NCBI GenBank assembly: GCA_963965975.1
Contig: OZ014424.1
Coordinates: 1,364,001 to 1,428,000 of the forward strand
Length of the DNA: 64,000 nt
From: Xestospongia bergquistia
Taxonomy: Eukaryota > Porifera > Demospongiae > Haplosclerida > Petrosiidae
Reading direction: 5' to 3'
A model generated the notes under the pieces. The model made no database searches. It was given only the letters and a program-made list of their open reading frames with translations, and had not been told where the DNA came from. Below, one piece after another: positions 9,361 through 19,377 of this stretch. Positions within the stretch are counted from its first letter, which is position 1; each line of letters begins with the position of its first letter. Both the position numbers and the translations under genes were made by a program.

Positions 9361-11850
9361 ATGTCCATTAGACCAAAGTATCACCAGTTAATAGAATTAC
9401 TAGATACTCTAGTCAATTGGCAAAAGTTTGGCACTTTCCTACCTGGAATTAAGAGTGAACATATCCAAGTAATAGAACGTGACATCAGAGGAACTGACCT
9501 ACAAAAAGCTGCTTTATTTTCAAAATGGCTGAGTATTTATCCTGATACATCATGGGAAGATGTGTTGTTTGCGCTAGAAAAGTCACAAGAATATACTCTA
9601 GCTTCAAAAGTCTATCAAGCAATTAATATAACTTCATCAACAGCTTCAAGCACTTCACAAGGTATTACAAATTTTTGCTGTTATTATGATATTATTTTCT
9701 ATATAGTTCTTCAAGTATGTATGTCAGTAGAAATGGTAAAGCTAGAAGATGAAGTAGCAGAAAAAGAAATTAAAAGTACAATAGTGAGCCTAGACAAATA
9801 TTTCAGTGACTTAATGGTAGCTGTTCGATCAGCCCTTGATCACAAACTACAATATCAACAACTAGTATTAGTGGACTTTATTAGATGGATTGAACATCGA
9901 ATGGACTGGGTTGGGCAACTTAATAATATCAAAGACTTAAATAAGATTTTTCAGAAACTACATCCATATTTTGACTATATAGACTGTGAATTAATTGTTG
10001 ATATGAGTGAGAGATTTCTTAATGATGAATACTTTGGCAAAGAGAAAAAAAGTCTCGTCAGTGAGCTTAAAGAACATATGACTAATGCTGAGACCCTTCG
10101 TTGCTCATCCACAGTAAAAGAACTTAAACTAAAATTAAGAAGTGTATACTCACAATATTTAGCAGATTTATCAAACATGCCTAAAATTCACATCGAATTA
10201 AATAACAAGTGGAATGAAGCTACTATCAAAAAACTTTATCTACTAATAGGACATTTACTTCCTTACAAATCAAAACAGTCAATTCTTAATCATATTGAGA
10301 TTGAGACAGGCTCAGTATATATTAAATATGTGGTTATAGAATCAAATGCTGATTGTCTTATAGCTTATGTGCAAGGCAAGCTACAGTTCATGCGTCTCAT
10401 TGGTATCTTTGGTCTAAGAATTAATGGTGAACCTATCCTGGAAGAAGATGAAAATATGAACTTTACTTTTAACTCAGCTCTTCTTAAAGCTACACATGCT
10501 GGTCATAATGAAGCTGTACAATTTCTCCTCAAGTTAGGAGGTGATGTAGACCATTGTACTGAAAAATGGATAACAGCACTTATGCTAGCTAGTAAAACTG
10601 GACATGAACAAATTGTACTAACACTCGTATCAGCTGGAACTAACGTTAACATTCAAGATAACAAAGGCTGGACTGCCCTAATGATAGCTAGTGAAAATGG
10701 TCATACCCTAGTCGTTGAACAACTATTCCAAGTTCATCCAGACGTTAATATTCAGACAAATGATGGATGTACTGCCCTAATGATAGCTAGTGAAAATGGT
10801 CATACCAAGATTGTTGAACAACTACTCAAAGAACATGCGGATGTTAACATTCAAGATAATGAAGGCTGGACTGCTCTAATGGTAGCTAGTCTAAATGGTC
10901 ATACACAGGTCATTGAACAAATACTCAAAGAAAATGCAAACGTTAATACTCGTAACAAAAATGGATGGACTGCCCTAATGATAGCTAGTCACAATTGTAA
11001 TAGCCAGGTTGTTGAACAACTACTCAAAGAGCAGGCAGATGTTAATATTCAGAACAATAATGAATCAACTGCCCTAATGATAGCTAGTCAAAATGGACAT
11101 ACCAAGATCGTTGAACAACTACTCAAAGAGTATGCAGATGTTAATATTCAGAACAAAGAAGGAGTGACTGCCCTAATGAAAGCTAGTGAAAATGGTCATA
11201 CTGAGGTCGTTGAACAGCTACTCAAAGAGTGTGCAGATATTAATATTCTGAACAATAATGGATTGACTGCCCTAATGTTAGCTAGTCAAAATGGTCATAC
11301 ACAGGTTGTTGAACAACTACTCAAAGAGGATGCAGACATTAATGTTAAGAACAAAAATGGATGGACTTCCTTAATGATAGCTAGTCAAAATGGTCATACC
11401 AAGATCGTTAAACAACTACTCAAAGGGTATGCAGATGTTAATATTCAGAACAAAGAAGGTGTGACTGCCCTAATGAAAGCTAGTGAAAATGGTCATACTG
11501 AGGTCGTTGAACAACTACTCAAAGAGCATGCAGATGTTAATATTCAGAACAATAATGGATCGACTGCCCTAATGATAGCTAGTCAAAGTGGTCATACCGA
11601 GGTCGTTGAACAACTACTCAAAGAGCATGCAGACGTTAATATTCAAAACAAAAAAGGAGTAACTGCCCTAATGATAGCTAGTGCAAATGGTCATGTTCAG
11701 GTTGTTCAACAACTAGTAAAAAAACTTGTAGACATTGATGTTCAGATGGAAGATGGAAGTACAGCCTTAATGTTAGCTTTTTATAATGGACACATTGAAG
11801 TAGCTAAGTGTTTACTACAATCACATGCAGATCCTCATATATTTATATAG
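9361..11850 (+). CDS. Death domain-ankyrin repeat protein, copy 2 (C-terminally truncated)
   Basis: The ATG at 9361 starts MSIRPKYHQL, aligned with the family N-terminus. Exon 1 is 9361-9661. The 45-bp intron 9662-9706 has GT...AG ends but is stop-free and in frame, so spliced (814 residues) and retained (829 residues) forms both read through. A second in-frame acceptor is at 9727. The death domain spans about residues 3-84 and is followed by the family-specific region and 14 ankyrin repeats. A 5-bp insertion near 11836, in the ADPHIIAY segment, causes a stop at 11850. The terminal repeats and Ser/Thr tail are therefore lost and lie decayed downstream. It may still yield a shortened protein or be an early pseudogene; sequence alone cannot decide. 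Confidence 0.65.
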   Translation: MSIRPKYHQLIELLDTLVNWQKFGTFLPGIKSEHIQVIERDIRGTDLQKAALFSKWLSIYPDTSWEDVLFALEKSQEYTLASKVYQAINITSSTASSTSQGITNFCCYYDIIFYIVLQVCMSVEMVKLEDEVAEKEIKSTIVSLDKYFSDLMVAVRSALDHKLQYQQLVLVDFIRWIEHRMDWVGQLNNIKDLNKIFQKLHPYFDYIDCELIVDMSERFLNDEYFGKEKKSLVSELKEHMTNAETLRCSSTVKELKLKLRSVYSQYLADLSNMPKIHIELNNKWNEATIKKLYLLIGHLLPYKSKQSILNHIEIETGSVYIKYVVIESNADCLIAYVQGKLQFMRLIGIFGLRINGEPILEEDENMNFTFNSALLKATHAGHNEAVQFLLKLGGDVDHCTEKWITALMLASKTGHEQIVLTLVSAGTNVNIQDNKGWTALMIASENGHTLVVEQLFQVHPDVNIQTNDGCTALMIASENGHTKIVEQLLKEHADVNIQDNEGWTALMVASLNGHTQVIEQILKENANVNTRNKNGWTALMIASHNCNSQVVEQLLKEQADVNIQNNNESTALMIASQNGHTKIVEQLLKEYADVNIQNKEGVTALMKASENGHTEVVEQLLKECADINILNNNGLTALMLASQNGHTQVVEQLLKEDADINVKNKNGWTSLMIASQNGHTKIVKQLLKGYADVNIQNKEGVTALMKASENGHTEVVEQLLKEHADVNIQNNNGSTALMIASQSGHTEVVEQLLKEHADVNIQNKKGVTALMIASANGHVQVVQQLVKKLVDIDVQMEDGSTALMLAFYNGHIEVAKCLLQSHADPHIFI

Positions 11851-12592
11851 CATACAATGGATCAACAGCATTTTCATTAGCAGTGTATAGTGGAGACCTT
11901 GTTAATATGCTCTTAGATAAAGCTGAACCAACTACTGATGAGATTGAAAAAGCAGTATGGTGGTCACGCTACTCTCAAACAAACTTCCACACCTCACTAA
12001 TGACCAGAGAGAACTATACTAGACTCATGTGTTAAAGAAGATTTAGCTACAGTCATAATGAAATCATTAGATAGTCCAGATACTCCACTGGTACATGGTC
12101 TCACTCCACTCATGGTAGCTTCATCATGTGGACATGTTGATGTAGTGGATGCTCTCATACAAGCTGGAGCTGATGTCAATAAACAAGAAAGTTATTGGGG
12201 GCTCACTCCTTTGTTCTTTGCAGTAAGAGGTGGCAAATCATCTCCAATAACAATGTATGGTGCTCATCCTAATGTCATTGCTAACAATAGTACATCATTG
12301 GATATGGCTATCGACATTAATGAGAAAACCATTAGTGAGCTACTAATCATCTATGGAGGTCAGACAATATCACAATTACAGACAAAAGAGTACAAAATTT
12401 CAGAACTTAATTCAATCATCATTACTAACATTAGGTGAAGAAGCCACTACAAAACCATTATCAACAATAGATGAAATAAGAGATATAACTATGTCTGAAG
12501 AGTCATAAACTCTCAAAAAAGGAAAGCAAAGGAGAAGTCTTTAGAAATACAGACTTCCATATCTCCAATGAGACCCAGAAAAAGTGCGTAAC
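11851..12592 (+). pseudogene. Decayed 3' end of copy 2
   Basis: This is the expected continuation of copy 2 in broken frames. It has AYNGSTAFSLAVYSG, a deleted TSCYGGHPTL segment, then an open stretch at 12058-12438 with the GLTPLMVASSCGHVDVVDAL repeat and a diverged tail. A further TAA interrupts the tail near 12508. The 3' end and following AT-rich DNA resemble those of copy 9 (51700-51980), a different 3' type from copies 1, 5 and 7. Confidence 0.8.
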
Positions 12593-13910
12593 CACACCTA
12601 ATTATGTATTTATTGAAAACCACAACTTAATCACTTAATGAACAATGATAATAAATATTAATAATTACTTTCATTTTCCTCTTTTTTGTAGGTTTTGAAG
12701 AAAGATTGGTAGAGTTAGGTAAAAGTTGTGTTTGATGAACCATTGAATTTTAAAGTCATGTTTGATGAAACTTTATTGTATAATAGTTTATGAATTCAAT
12801 GTGAGCAAGTTTGCTATAACCACACCTATTTCCACTGAAGATTGAAGTGCACTTTTGGATAAACAGTCACTGATAATAAATTATTCACTTAAATGTATGA
12901 GTCTTAGTACTCATACATTTAAAAATACCAGACTAAAACAAGACAACAGAATTGAATAGAAGTCAATGCAAGTCCATCTTACTGTTAAAAATTAGTAAAC
13001 TATTAATATTTTTAAACAGCTGCAGTTTGACAAATTTCTTGGACAATCTCATGAGTATGACTATAAATGCCTAAGTTCATTATTTCATAACCTTCCTTCT
13101 CAGTGATTGAGATTGAAATTGGATCCATATATTTGGTTATAAATTGTCTTACTTGCCATTAATAAACATTGCAGACTTGAAGCAATAACGAAATTTAATT
13201 TCATATGATTTCAAAACAATAATATATTGTGTTCAAAAACAACTATACAATGACAGTATTTTAAAGTAACTTATCTATTTGTGATGTAATAAGATAAAAG
13301 GTCTTGTTAGCAGTATAGCTACACTTTTATCACGCACATATTGGAAACTTATTCAAGGCTGGTACTGTGTCATACTGAGTAAGGTGAGGTTCCTATTTTA
13401 GTATATAGCTTTGTAGCTAGGTGTTATTACAGATACAGTGTCCTGTGGTTTGATATAAAACAGTCACAAGCTGAAGTGCCCACAGGTCTGAGGATACATT
13501 GTTTATGTCATATCATTCTAAATGTGTAATGCAGTATGATCTATGTTGGATTATATATAACCTATTTGTAATAAAAATTCAAAGGACTCACAGCCCTGTA
13601 TGTGATAAGGTGCTGTGATGTTAACCCCATTGCTCTCTAACAGGATAACATATATAATATTTAATAGTATTTAGTCGGTATTACATGTACTGTACCTGAT
13701 AATGGTAGTATGTTGTATTATAACAATAACTGCTGATCTCTGACTTCGTATAGTCCCAAATAACTCCATGTCTGATAATCTGTATTGTGATTGTTTATCA
13801 ATTAACTTGTAATAATAAGTAGGCGTGACTAGTTATAATAATAAATTATAATTAAAGATAATTAATTATGATGGAGGGTCTTCTAGTTTTTGCTGTTAGT
13901 TATACTAAAT

Positions 13911-13914
<4 letters not shown>
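12593..13914. other. Intergenic DNA without a recognisable gene
   Basis: AT-rich sequence. The first about 100 bp match the 3' flank of copy 9. Short stretches around 13010-13500 resemble the 3' flanks near 22080-22560. No supported ORF or RNA gene was seen. Confidence 0.5.
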
Positions 13915-13972
<58 letters not shown>

Positions 13973-13978
13973 ATATAT
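13915..13978. repeat. TA dinucleotide microsatellite
   Basis: About 60 bp of TA repeats with one slip. It occupies the position of the CT run in other type A leaders (160-173, 52623-52635). Confidence 0.85.
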
Positions 13979-14965
13979 GAAATTGTTTATTTTTATAGGT
14001 ATATCTCATGCAGGAAAGTACAAGCATTCTGATTTCTTAAATAAACAGTAATGCATATTATTTGTATTTTATGATGAATATATCTGAAAGATATTAGATC
14101 ATTTTTGTATATGTATTATAAAGAATTGAATACTGAAACTGAACAGTATCGATCACTTGAAAAAGCATTATGTCATTTCAATGAGGCCTTGGTTACTATA
14201 GATTTATCAATATGATGTAAGTAATCTTGTTGTTTGATCATAGCTTCAATTGAAGCCTTGATCGAGTAAGAGATTACTTTTTGGCTTCTAGTTGGTTTTA
14301 TATGTATTGAGTTAGACTAGTTTTGGTCTTGTAGTAAGTCAATATTGGGCTTGTACATTGTATTGGTGAAACTATGGTAACCAAGACCTCAATTAAAATG
14401 ATAAAATGCTTTTTGAAGTGTATTATTGTGAATTCTTCACATAAATTAGGTTTATATCTGAAATTTATGTCTATACCTTCTAGTGCTATCATTTATCTAA
14501 CCAATATATGTATGTATCAGTAAATATATAAGTGGCTTGATCACTCGATCATGCTGGAGTATGGACAAACTGGATTCCTATCATATCTTTCAATTGTTAT
14601 CACTGGACTTGACTGTTGACTGACCTTTTGACCTCGCAGAAATTGTATATTGAGTGTATCTGTCCTACACATCCCTCCCCCCATAAATTTGAATTATCTA
14701 TTTTGAAGCTTCTTTGTTGGCAACAAAAAGAAGAGAGGTTGTTATCAAGAATTCAATTTTAATTGTGTGAATAATGCGTGGGGGAGCGATAATTAGGCAT
14801 GCCAAAAGATCAGTCTAGTGATTACAGACAGCCTATTCAAGACACATCCGTTTTTCATAATAGCAGTGTCCGGTATGCCTTTAGATTTGTGTAAATTAAT
14901 ATATTATAATCCTTTGCCGCATTCCATAACCCTGCAAGAGTTGCCCTTCACTCCTTCACTGTTAA
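13979..14965 (+). promoter_or_regulatory. Type A leader separated from copy 3 by a transposon
   Basis: Matches the leader at 170-1650 in order: TTTATTTTTATAGGTATATC, the foldback MITE (14162-14411), the AGGTCA direct repeat on the minus strand (14621-14634, two-base spacing), the TTCTTTGTTGGCAACAAAA hairpin (about 14709-14731) and the CCGCATTCCATAACCCTGC block that in copy 5 sits just before the start codon. The second AGGTCA pair is decayed. The sequence that should lead into the start codon is interrupted at 14970. Confidence 0.65.
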
Positions 14966-14969
14966 TTAA

Positions 14970-15488
14970 GGTAAAAATATCTGAAATTTTTTTTCAGCTC
15001 TTTTTGATGCAATCATGTAAAGATACTTGTTCTAATAATTGATCATGCTTTAATTTTTTTTAAACCCTAGTACTTTGCAGAAATGTAGTTTGATTCCTTA
15101 ATATCTGCAATGTTTTGGAGACATCAAATAATGATATTAAAGAACCTAGAGGGCTGTAACTTTTGAAAATTAAAGATGAAGTCAATTACTACAATTAAAC
15201 GGATGGATTTATTTCTACAATAATATTTGACATTTTTACAAAGCTATAAACCTTGCTTACTTTAATCACTCTTATTATTATATATTATACAAATCGTACA
15301 AAGAAATACATCCGTAAAAGTACTAAAAATTCATCATTTTCGTTCTTGAACTTGTCAGCAGGTTGTTACATTATCCACAGAATCAAAAATCACAACAACA
15401 GTATCTAACAGTGCACAAGCCATTAGGTACAGACCGTTATCATTTCGAATACGTCCGCATACCCCAGTATATCATTGTGGGCAGAGGG
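14970..15488 (+). repeat. Left terminal inverted repeat of the transposon
   Basis: About 519 bp matching the reverse complement of 18486-19371 apart from the nested insertion in the right arm. Matching blocks include the CATTAGGTACAGACCGTTAT stretch and the final GTGGGCAGAGG, where the similarity stops. Confidence 0.8.
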
Positions 15489-15740
15489 CACGCCTATAAT
15501 AATAAAGACATGCCTATTATAATTATTCGCTCACGCCTATTATAATTATTCGTATTCGCACCTCCACTGATATTATAATTATTCGCACCTCCACTGAGTC
15601 TTGTGCTTTGCTGTATTAACTGAATCTTGTGCTACTGATAACTCTATCTTTGCTGTATTAACTGAATCTTGTGCTACTGATAACTCTATCTTTGCTGTAT
15701 TAACTGAATCTTGTGCTACTGATAACTCTATCTTTGCTGT
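15489..15740. repeat. Subterminal tandem repeats inside the transposon
   Basis: First come short repeats of CCTATTATAATTATTCG and ATTATTCGCACCTCCACTGA (about 15489-15600). Then come three tandem copies of a 42-bp unit containing TAACTGAATCTTGTGCTACT (about 15608-15737). Subterminal repeats often bind transposase or carry promoter activity; that role is inferred. Confidence 0.7.
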
Positions 15741-15902
15741 ATTACTTTCAATCTTACTATATTAATTTACTTTTATTGTCCTTAACTGTTCAATAATCAA
15801 GTATCAATTATTTCTGTAATATTTTTTCCTTTTAATTCTTGTATCACTACTTTATTTATTATATTTATACTTTTTTGCATTAAAAAAGTTGTTTTAACAA
15901 CT

Positions 15903-18192
15903 ATGTCAACCTCACGTTTTCCATGTTCATATTGTCCAAAATCTTTTTCATTTAGAAGTGGACTATCTCGTCATATGAAGAAAGACCACACTGAAGAAAA
16001 AACTGGAACAAACGATAGTCTTGGTTGCAGTGAATGTGACTCCAGGTCGGTTTGAATAGACTGTTTTGTGTAATTGACATAATTATTTAGGTTTCCAACA
16101 ATCTTTGCTTTGATATCACATCTTAAAAGTGAACACAATATGGAAATTAATATTGACAAGTTCTGCTTTGATAATTTTGAAGAGTTTAGCACATGGAAAG
16201 CAGGGGAAGAGGAGAAATGTAAATCCCATTATGTACAGCACTCATCAAGTCGAATATATGGAGCTACTAAATATAGGTATCTATACTGCAACAGGTCAGG
16301 AAAAGTAAGGGTTCGAGGAAAAGGTGAGCGACAACTTAAGAGCCAAGGCTCAAGTAAAGTAGGATTATCATGTATTGCACATATGAAGGTAATGGAAGAC
16401 ACAATACAAGGAGCTATTACTGTTGAGTATTGTTCACATCATAACAGTCATTCCATTAAACTTGCCCATCTTCCTATGGGCAAACTTGCCCATCTTCCTA
16501 TTCCTCCTGATATTAAACATCAGATAGCAGCAAAATTACATGATGGAGTATCAATTGAAAGGATATTAGATGATGTGAGAGAGACAATGACAAATGGTGA
16601 CATTGGACGTGAACAATTACTTTCACGACAAGACATACTAAATATTCAACGACGACTAAATTTAGAGAGTGTGAGAAAAGATACGAATGATCTCTTAAGC
16701 ACATGTGCTTGGGTTGAAGAAATGGCAGGAATGTCATACAATCCTGTACTTTTGTTCAAACCTCAAGGCATAGAGCAGTCAGAAACAATGAATGACCTTG
16801 CCAAGAACTGCTCTTAACCAGCACATTCCTAACAGGCAAGAAAGAATAGAAGTATATCACCAGCTTTGCATTTTGTTACAAGAGCGAGAAGAAAGTGAAT
16901 TCATTGTCAGATTACAGCAAATAATGTCCTTTTTGAATGAACGATATGATAACTTTTTTAAATACTTCAACACACACTATGTACCTCATACAAGAACATG
17001 GGCTACATGTTATAGAGTGGGTACAGTCGTTAACACCAACATGTTCACTGAGTCATTCCATCGCCTTTTGAAAGTAGTATACTTAAACAACAAACAAAAT
17101 CGCCGTGTTGATTGGCTAATCCATGTTCTTCTTCGAATTGCACGGAATTTAGTTTATGAACAGCTACAAAAGATAGAAAAGGGTAAAACAACACATAGAA
17201 AAACAGAGATTCATAAAAGACATAAAGCTGCAATGGAGCTAAATCAAACTTTACAACCAACCAATGACAAAACATGGAGAATTCAGTCTTATAATAAAAA
17301 AGACACATACTACATTCTCAACAAACTATTAGAAAATTGTTCGTGCAAGCTTCATTGCTCAATGTGTCATGTGTGTGTACACATGTATTCATGTACATGT
17401 ATGGATGCAACCTTACATTACACGGTATGTAAGCATATACATTTTCTTCATATGTCAATTAACCAACAAGAGGAAGAGGAGAATATGGAAAACAAAGATG
17501 AACTTGAGAATGCTAACGGTGATTATGAAAAGAAGGATGAACAAGACACAATAGAAAACGAAGACAGAAATGAAGACGTGGAGTATAATGAAACTGAAAC
17601 TGAATGTGAAAGTAACAACAGCTGTGATATTTACAAGTGCACAGTTCATAGCAGTGAGTTTAACACACATGAATATTTTTCTCATGTACTGCAAGCTGAT
17701 TCATTCACAGACCTCACTGCATGTAAGACCAAAGTGGAAAACTTGATGCAAAAACTTCTGTCCTTAATACAATCTAGCAATGACATTGATGCCCTGACAA
17801 CAGTAAAGGAACATGTCCAATCAAGTATTTCAGTACTTGAATCGAAACATATTTATTCCGAAAACAAAGAAAATTTCAGGCCTACAATAAATGTCACACC
17901 TAATTCTAATCATTCTAAACAACCTAGATTTTTCTCGACAAAGAAGAAGAAGGAAACAACAAAAAAGCATTGGGCAAAACCAACAATGGATGAACAGGAG
18001 AAAGCAAAGTCAAAAATGATAAACACAGACATTAAAGTATGTGGTGTATGTTGGCGAGATGAAGACAATACTCATGATGTTGACATACCTTGGATTGAAT
18101 GTGACTATTGTGGACTGTGGGTACATGTTTCTTGTACTAATAACGGCAATATTGAAGATGACAACATATTCACCTGTCAAAATTGTCAATAA
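15903..18192 (+). pseudogene. Mutator-like transposase relic with C2H2, SWIM and PHD zinc fingers
   Basis: Exon 1 is 15903-16045, followed by a 45-bp GT...AG intron (16046-16090) and exon 2 from 16091. The protein starts MSTSRFPCSYCPKSF with a C2H2 finger (C-x2-C-x12-H-x4-H). A second C2H2 finger (CSEC..ISHLKSEH) is created exactly by splicing. After a DNA-binding-like region, the frame reaches LLFKPQGIEQSETMNDLAKN and stops at 16817. A new frame from about 16792-16812 continues with ALNQHIPNRQERI, NTNMFTESFHRLLK and KGKTTHRK, then a SWIM finger (CTC-x9-CKH, 17392-17436), an acidic segment, and a C-terminal PHD finger (C4HC3, 18037-18189). In MULE transposases the DDE catalytic core belongs between these halves. 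It is absent, and the junction shifts frame, so this is a core-deleted relic. The family call rests on motif recognition. Confidence 0.7.
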
Positions 18193-18485
18193 CACTAATA
18201 TACATAAATTTGCATTAATTCATTTGGTTGAAAAATATATACTATAATCAAGTGTTTGACAATTCATAGTAAAATAAACCATACACACAATGATTAAATT
18301 ACGAAGGCCATAGACAAAACTTAGTCACAATAAACCACGTGCATTTACCTTACCTAAGTGAAATGTGTTCGTACAATCAACTAAGAGAAAGCATCACAGT
18401 GTTGTCATCTTAGCGAAGAGAATCGAAAGATAATTTAATACCAGAGAGAAAGATAACTTAATTTAGATCAAAGGTGTGGCCCTCT

Positions 18486-19371
18486 CCTCTGCCCACAATG
18501 ATATACTGGGGTATGCGGACGTATTCGAAATGATAACGGTCTGTACCTAATGGCTTGTTAACAGTGCAAAAGTCGCCATCTTGAAAATGAATAATCGATT
18601 TTCATTAATTAAAGGTGATGAATACACTTAGTGTCAGGTTATTGATAAGTGACTTTCGCGGGGTTAAAATAGTTAAATATATTATTGCTATTTTTATTAT
18701 TGTTGTTATTATTGTTATTAAAGCGTGGTTTGCTTTAAGATGAAGGCACATAAGACTACGAACAATAATAATAATAATAATAATAGTAATAATAATTAAT
18801 ACATTTTTTATAACTATTCTAACCCCGCGAAAGTCACTTATCAATAACCTGACACTAAGTGTATTCATCACCTTTAATTAATGAAAATCGATTATTCATT
18901 TTCAAGATGGCGACTTTTGCACTGTTAGATACTGTTGTTGTGATTTTTGATTCTGTGGATAATGTAACAACCTGCTGACAAGTTCAAGAACGAAAATGAT
19001 GAATTTTTAGTACTTTTACGGATGTATTTCTTTGTACGATTTGTATAATATATAATAATAAGAGTGATTAAGGTAAGCAAGGTTTATAGCTTTGTTAAAT
19101 ATTATTGTAGAAATATTATTGTAGAAATAAATCCATCCGTACAATTGTAGTAATTGACTTCATCTTTAATTTTCAAAAGTTACAGCCCTCTAGGTTCTTT
19201 AATATTATTATTTGACGTCTCCAAAGCATTGCAGATATTAAGGAATCAAACTACATTTCTGCAAAGTACTAGGGTTTAAAAAAATTTTTAAAGCATGATA
19301 AATTATTAGAACAAGTATCTTCACATGAGTGCATCAAAAAAAAGCTGAAAAAAATTTCAGATATTTTTACC
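18486..19371 (-). repeat. Right terminal inverted repeat of the transposon
   Basis: Reverse complement of the left arm, interrupted by the 18559-18927 palindrome. It ends in TTTTTACC at 19371. It also has a small local duplication of ATATTATTGTAGAAAT near 19100-19130. Confidence 0.8.
18559..18927. repeat. Nested palindromic (foldback) insertion
   Basis: Arms of about 116 bp (18559-18674 and 18812-18927) are nearly perfect reverse complements, running from TAACAGTGCAAAAGTCGCC to GGGGTTAAAATAGTT. They flank an AT-rich loop with TAA/AAT microsatellites. The left transposon arm lacks it (15400-15412 runs straight through), so it inserted after the arms were formed. It has no coding capacity. A CAAGATGGCGAC motif near each end resembles a YY1 site, possibly by chance. 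Confidence 0.75.
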
Positions 19372-19377
19372 TTAAAT

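Larger units (their letters stand above)
14970..19371. mobile_element. Mutator-like DNA transposon with long unequal inverted repeats (defective)
   Basis: The element begins GGTAAAAATATCTGAAA and ends with the reverse complement TTTCAGATATTTTTACC. TTAA flanks both sides (14966-14969 and 19372-19375). The inverted arms are long (14970-15488 and 18486-19371); the right arm is longer mainly because of a nested palindromic insertion. Between them lie short subterminal repeats and a broken transposase-like gene (15903-18192). The gene content points to the Mutator/MULE superfamily. A TTAA flank is unusual for that group, which normally makes 8-11-bp duplications, so the classification or the flank reading needs caution. 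The coding core is deleted, so the copy is non-autonomous. Confidence 0.75.

Noticed and set aside
18605..18871. Minus-strand frame rich in isoleucine
   Set aside because: It comes from the palindrome and its TAA/AAT microsatellite, not a gene.
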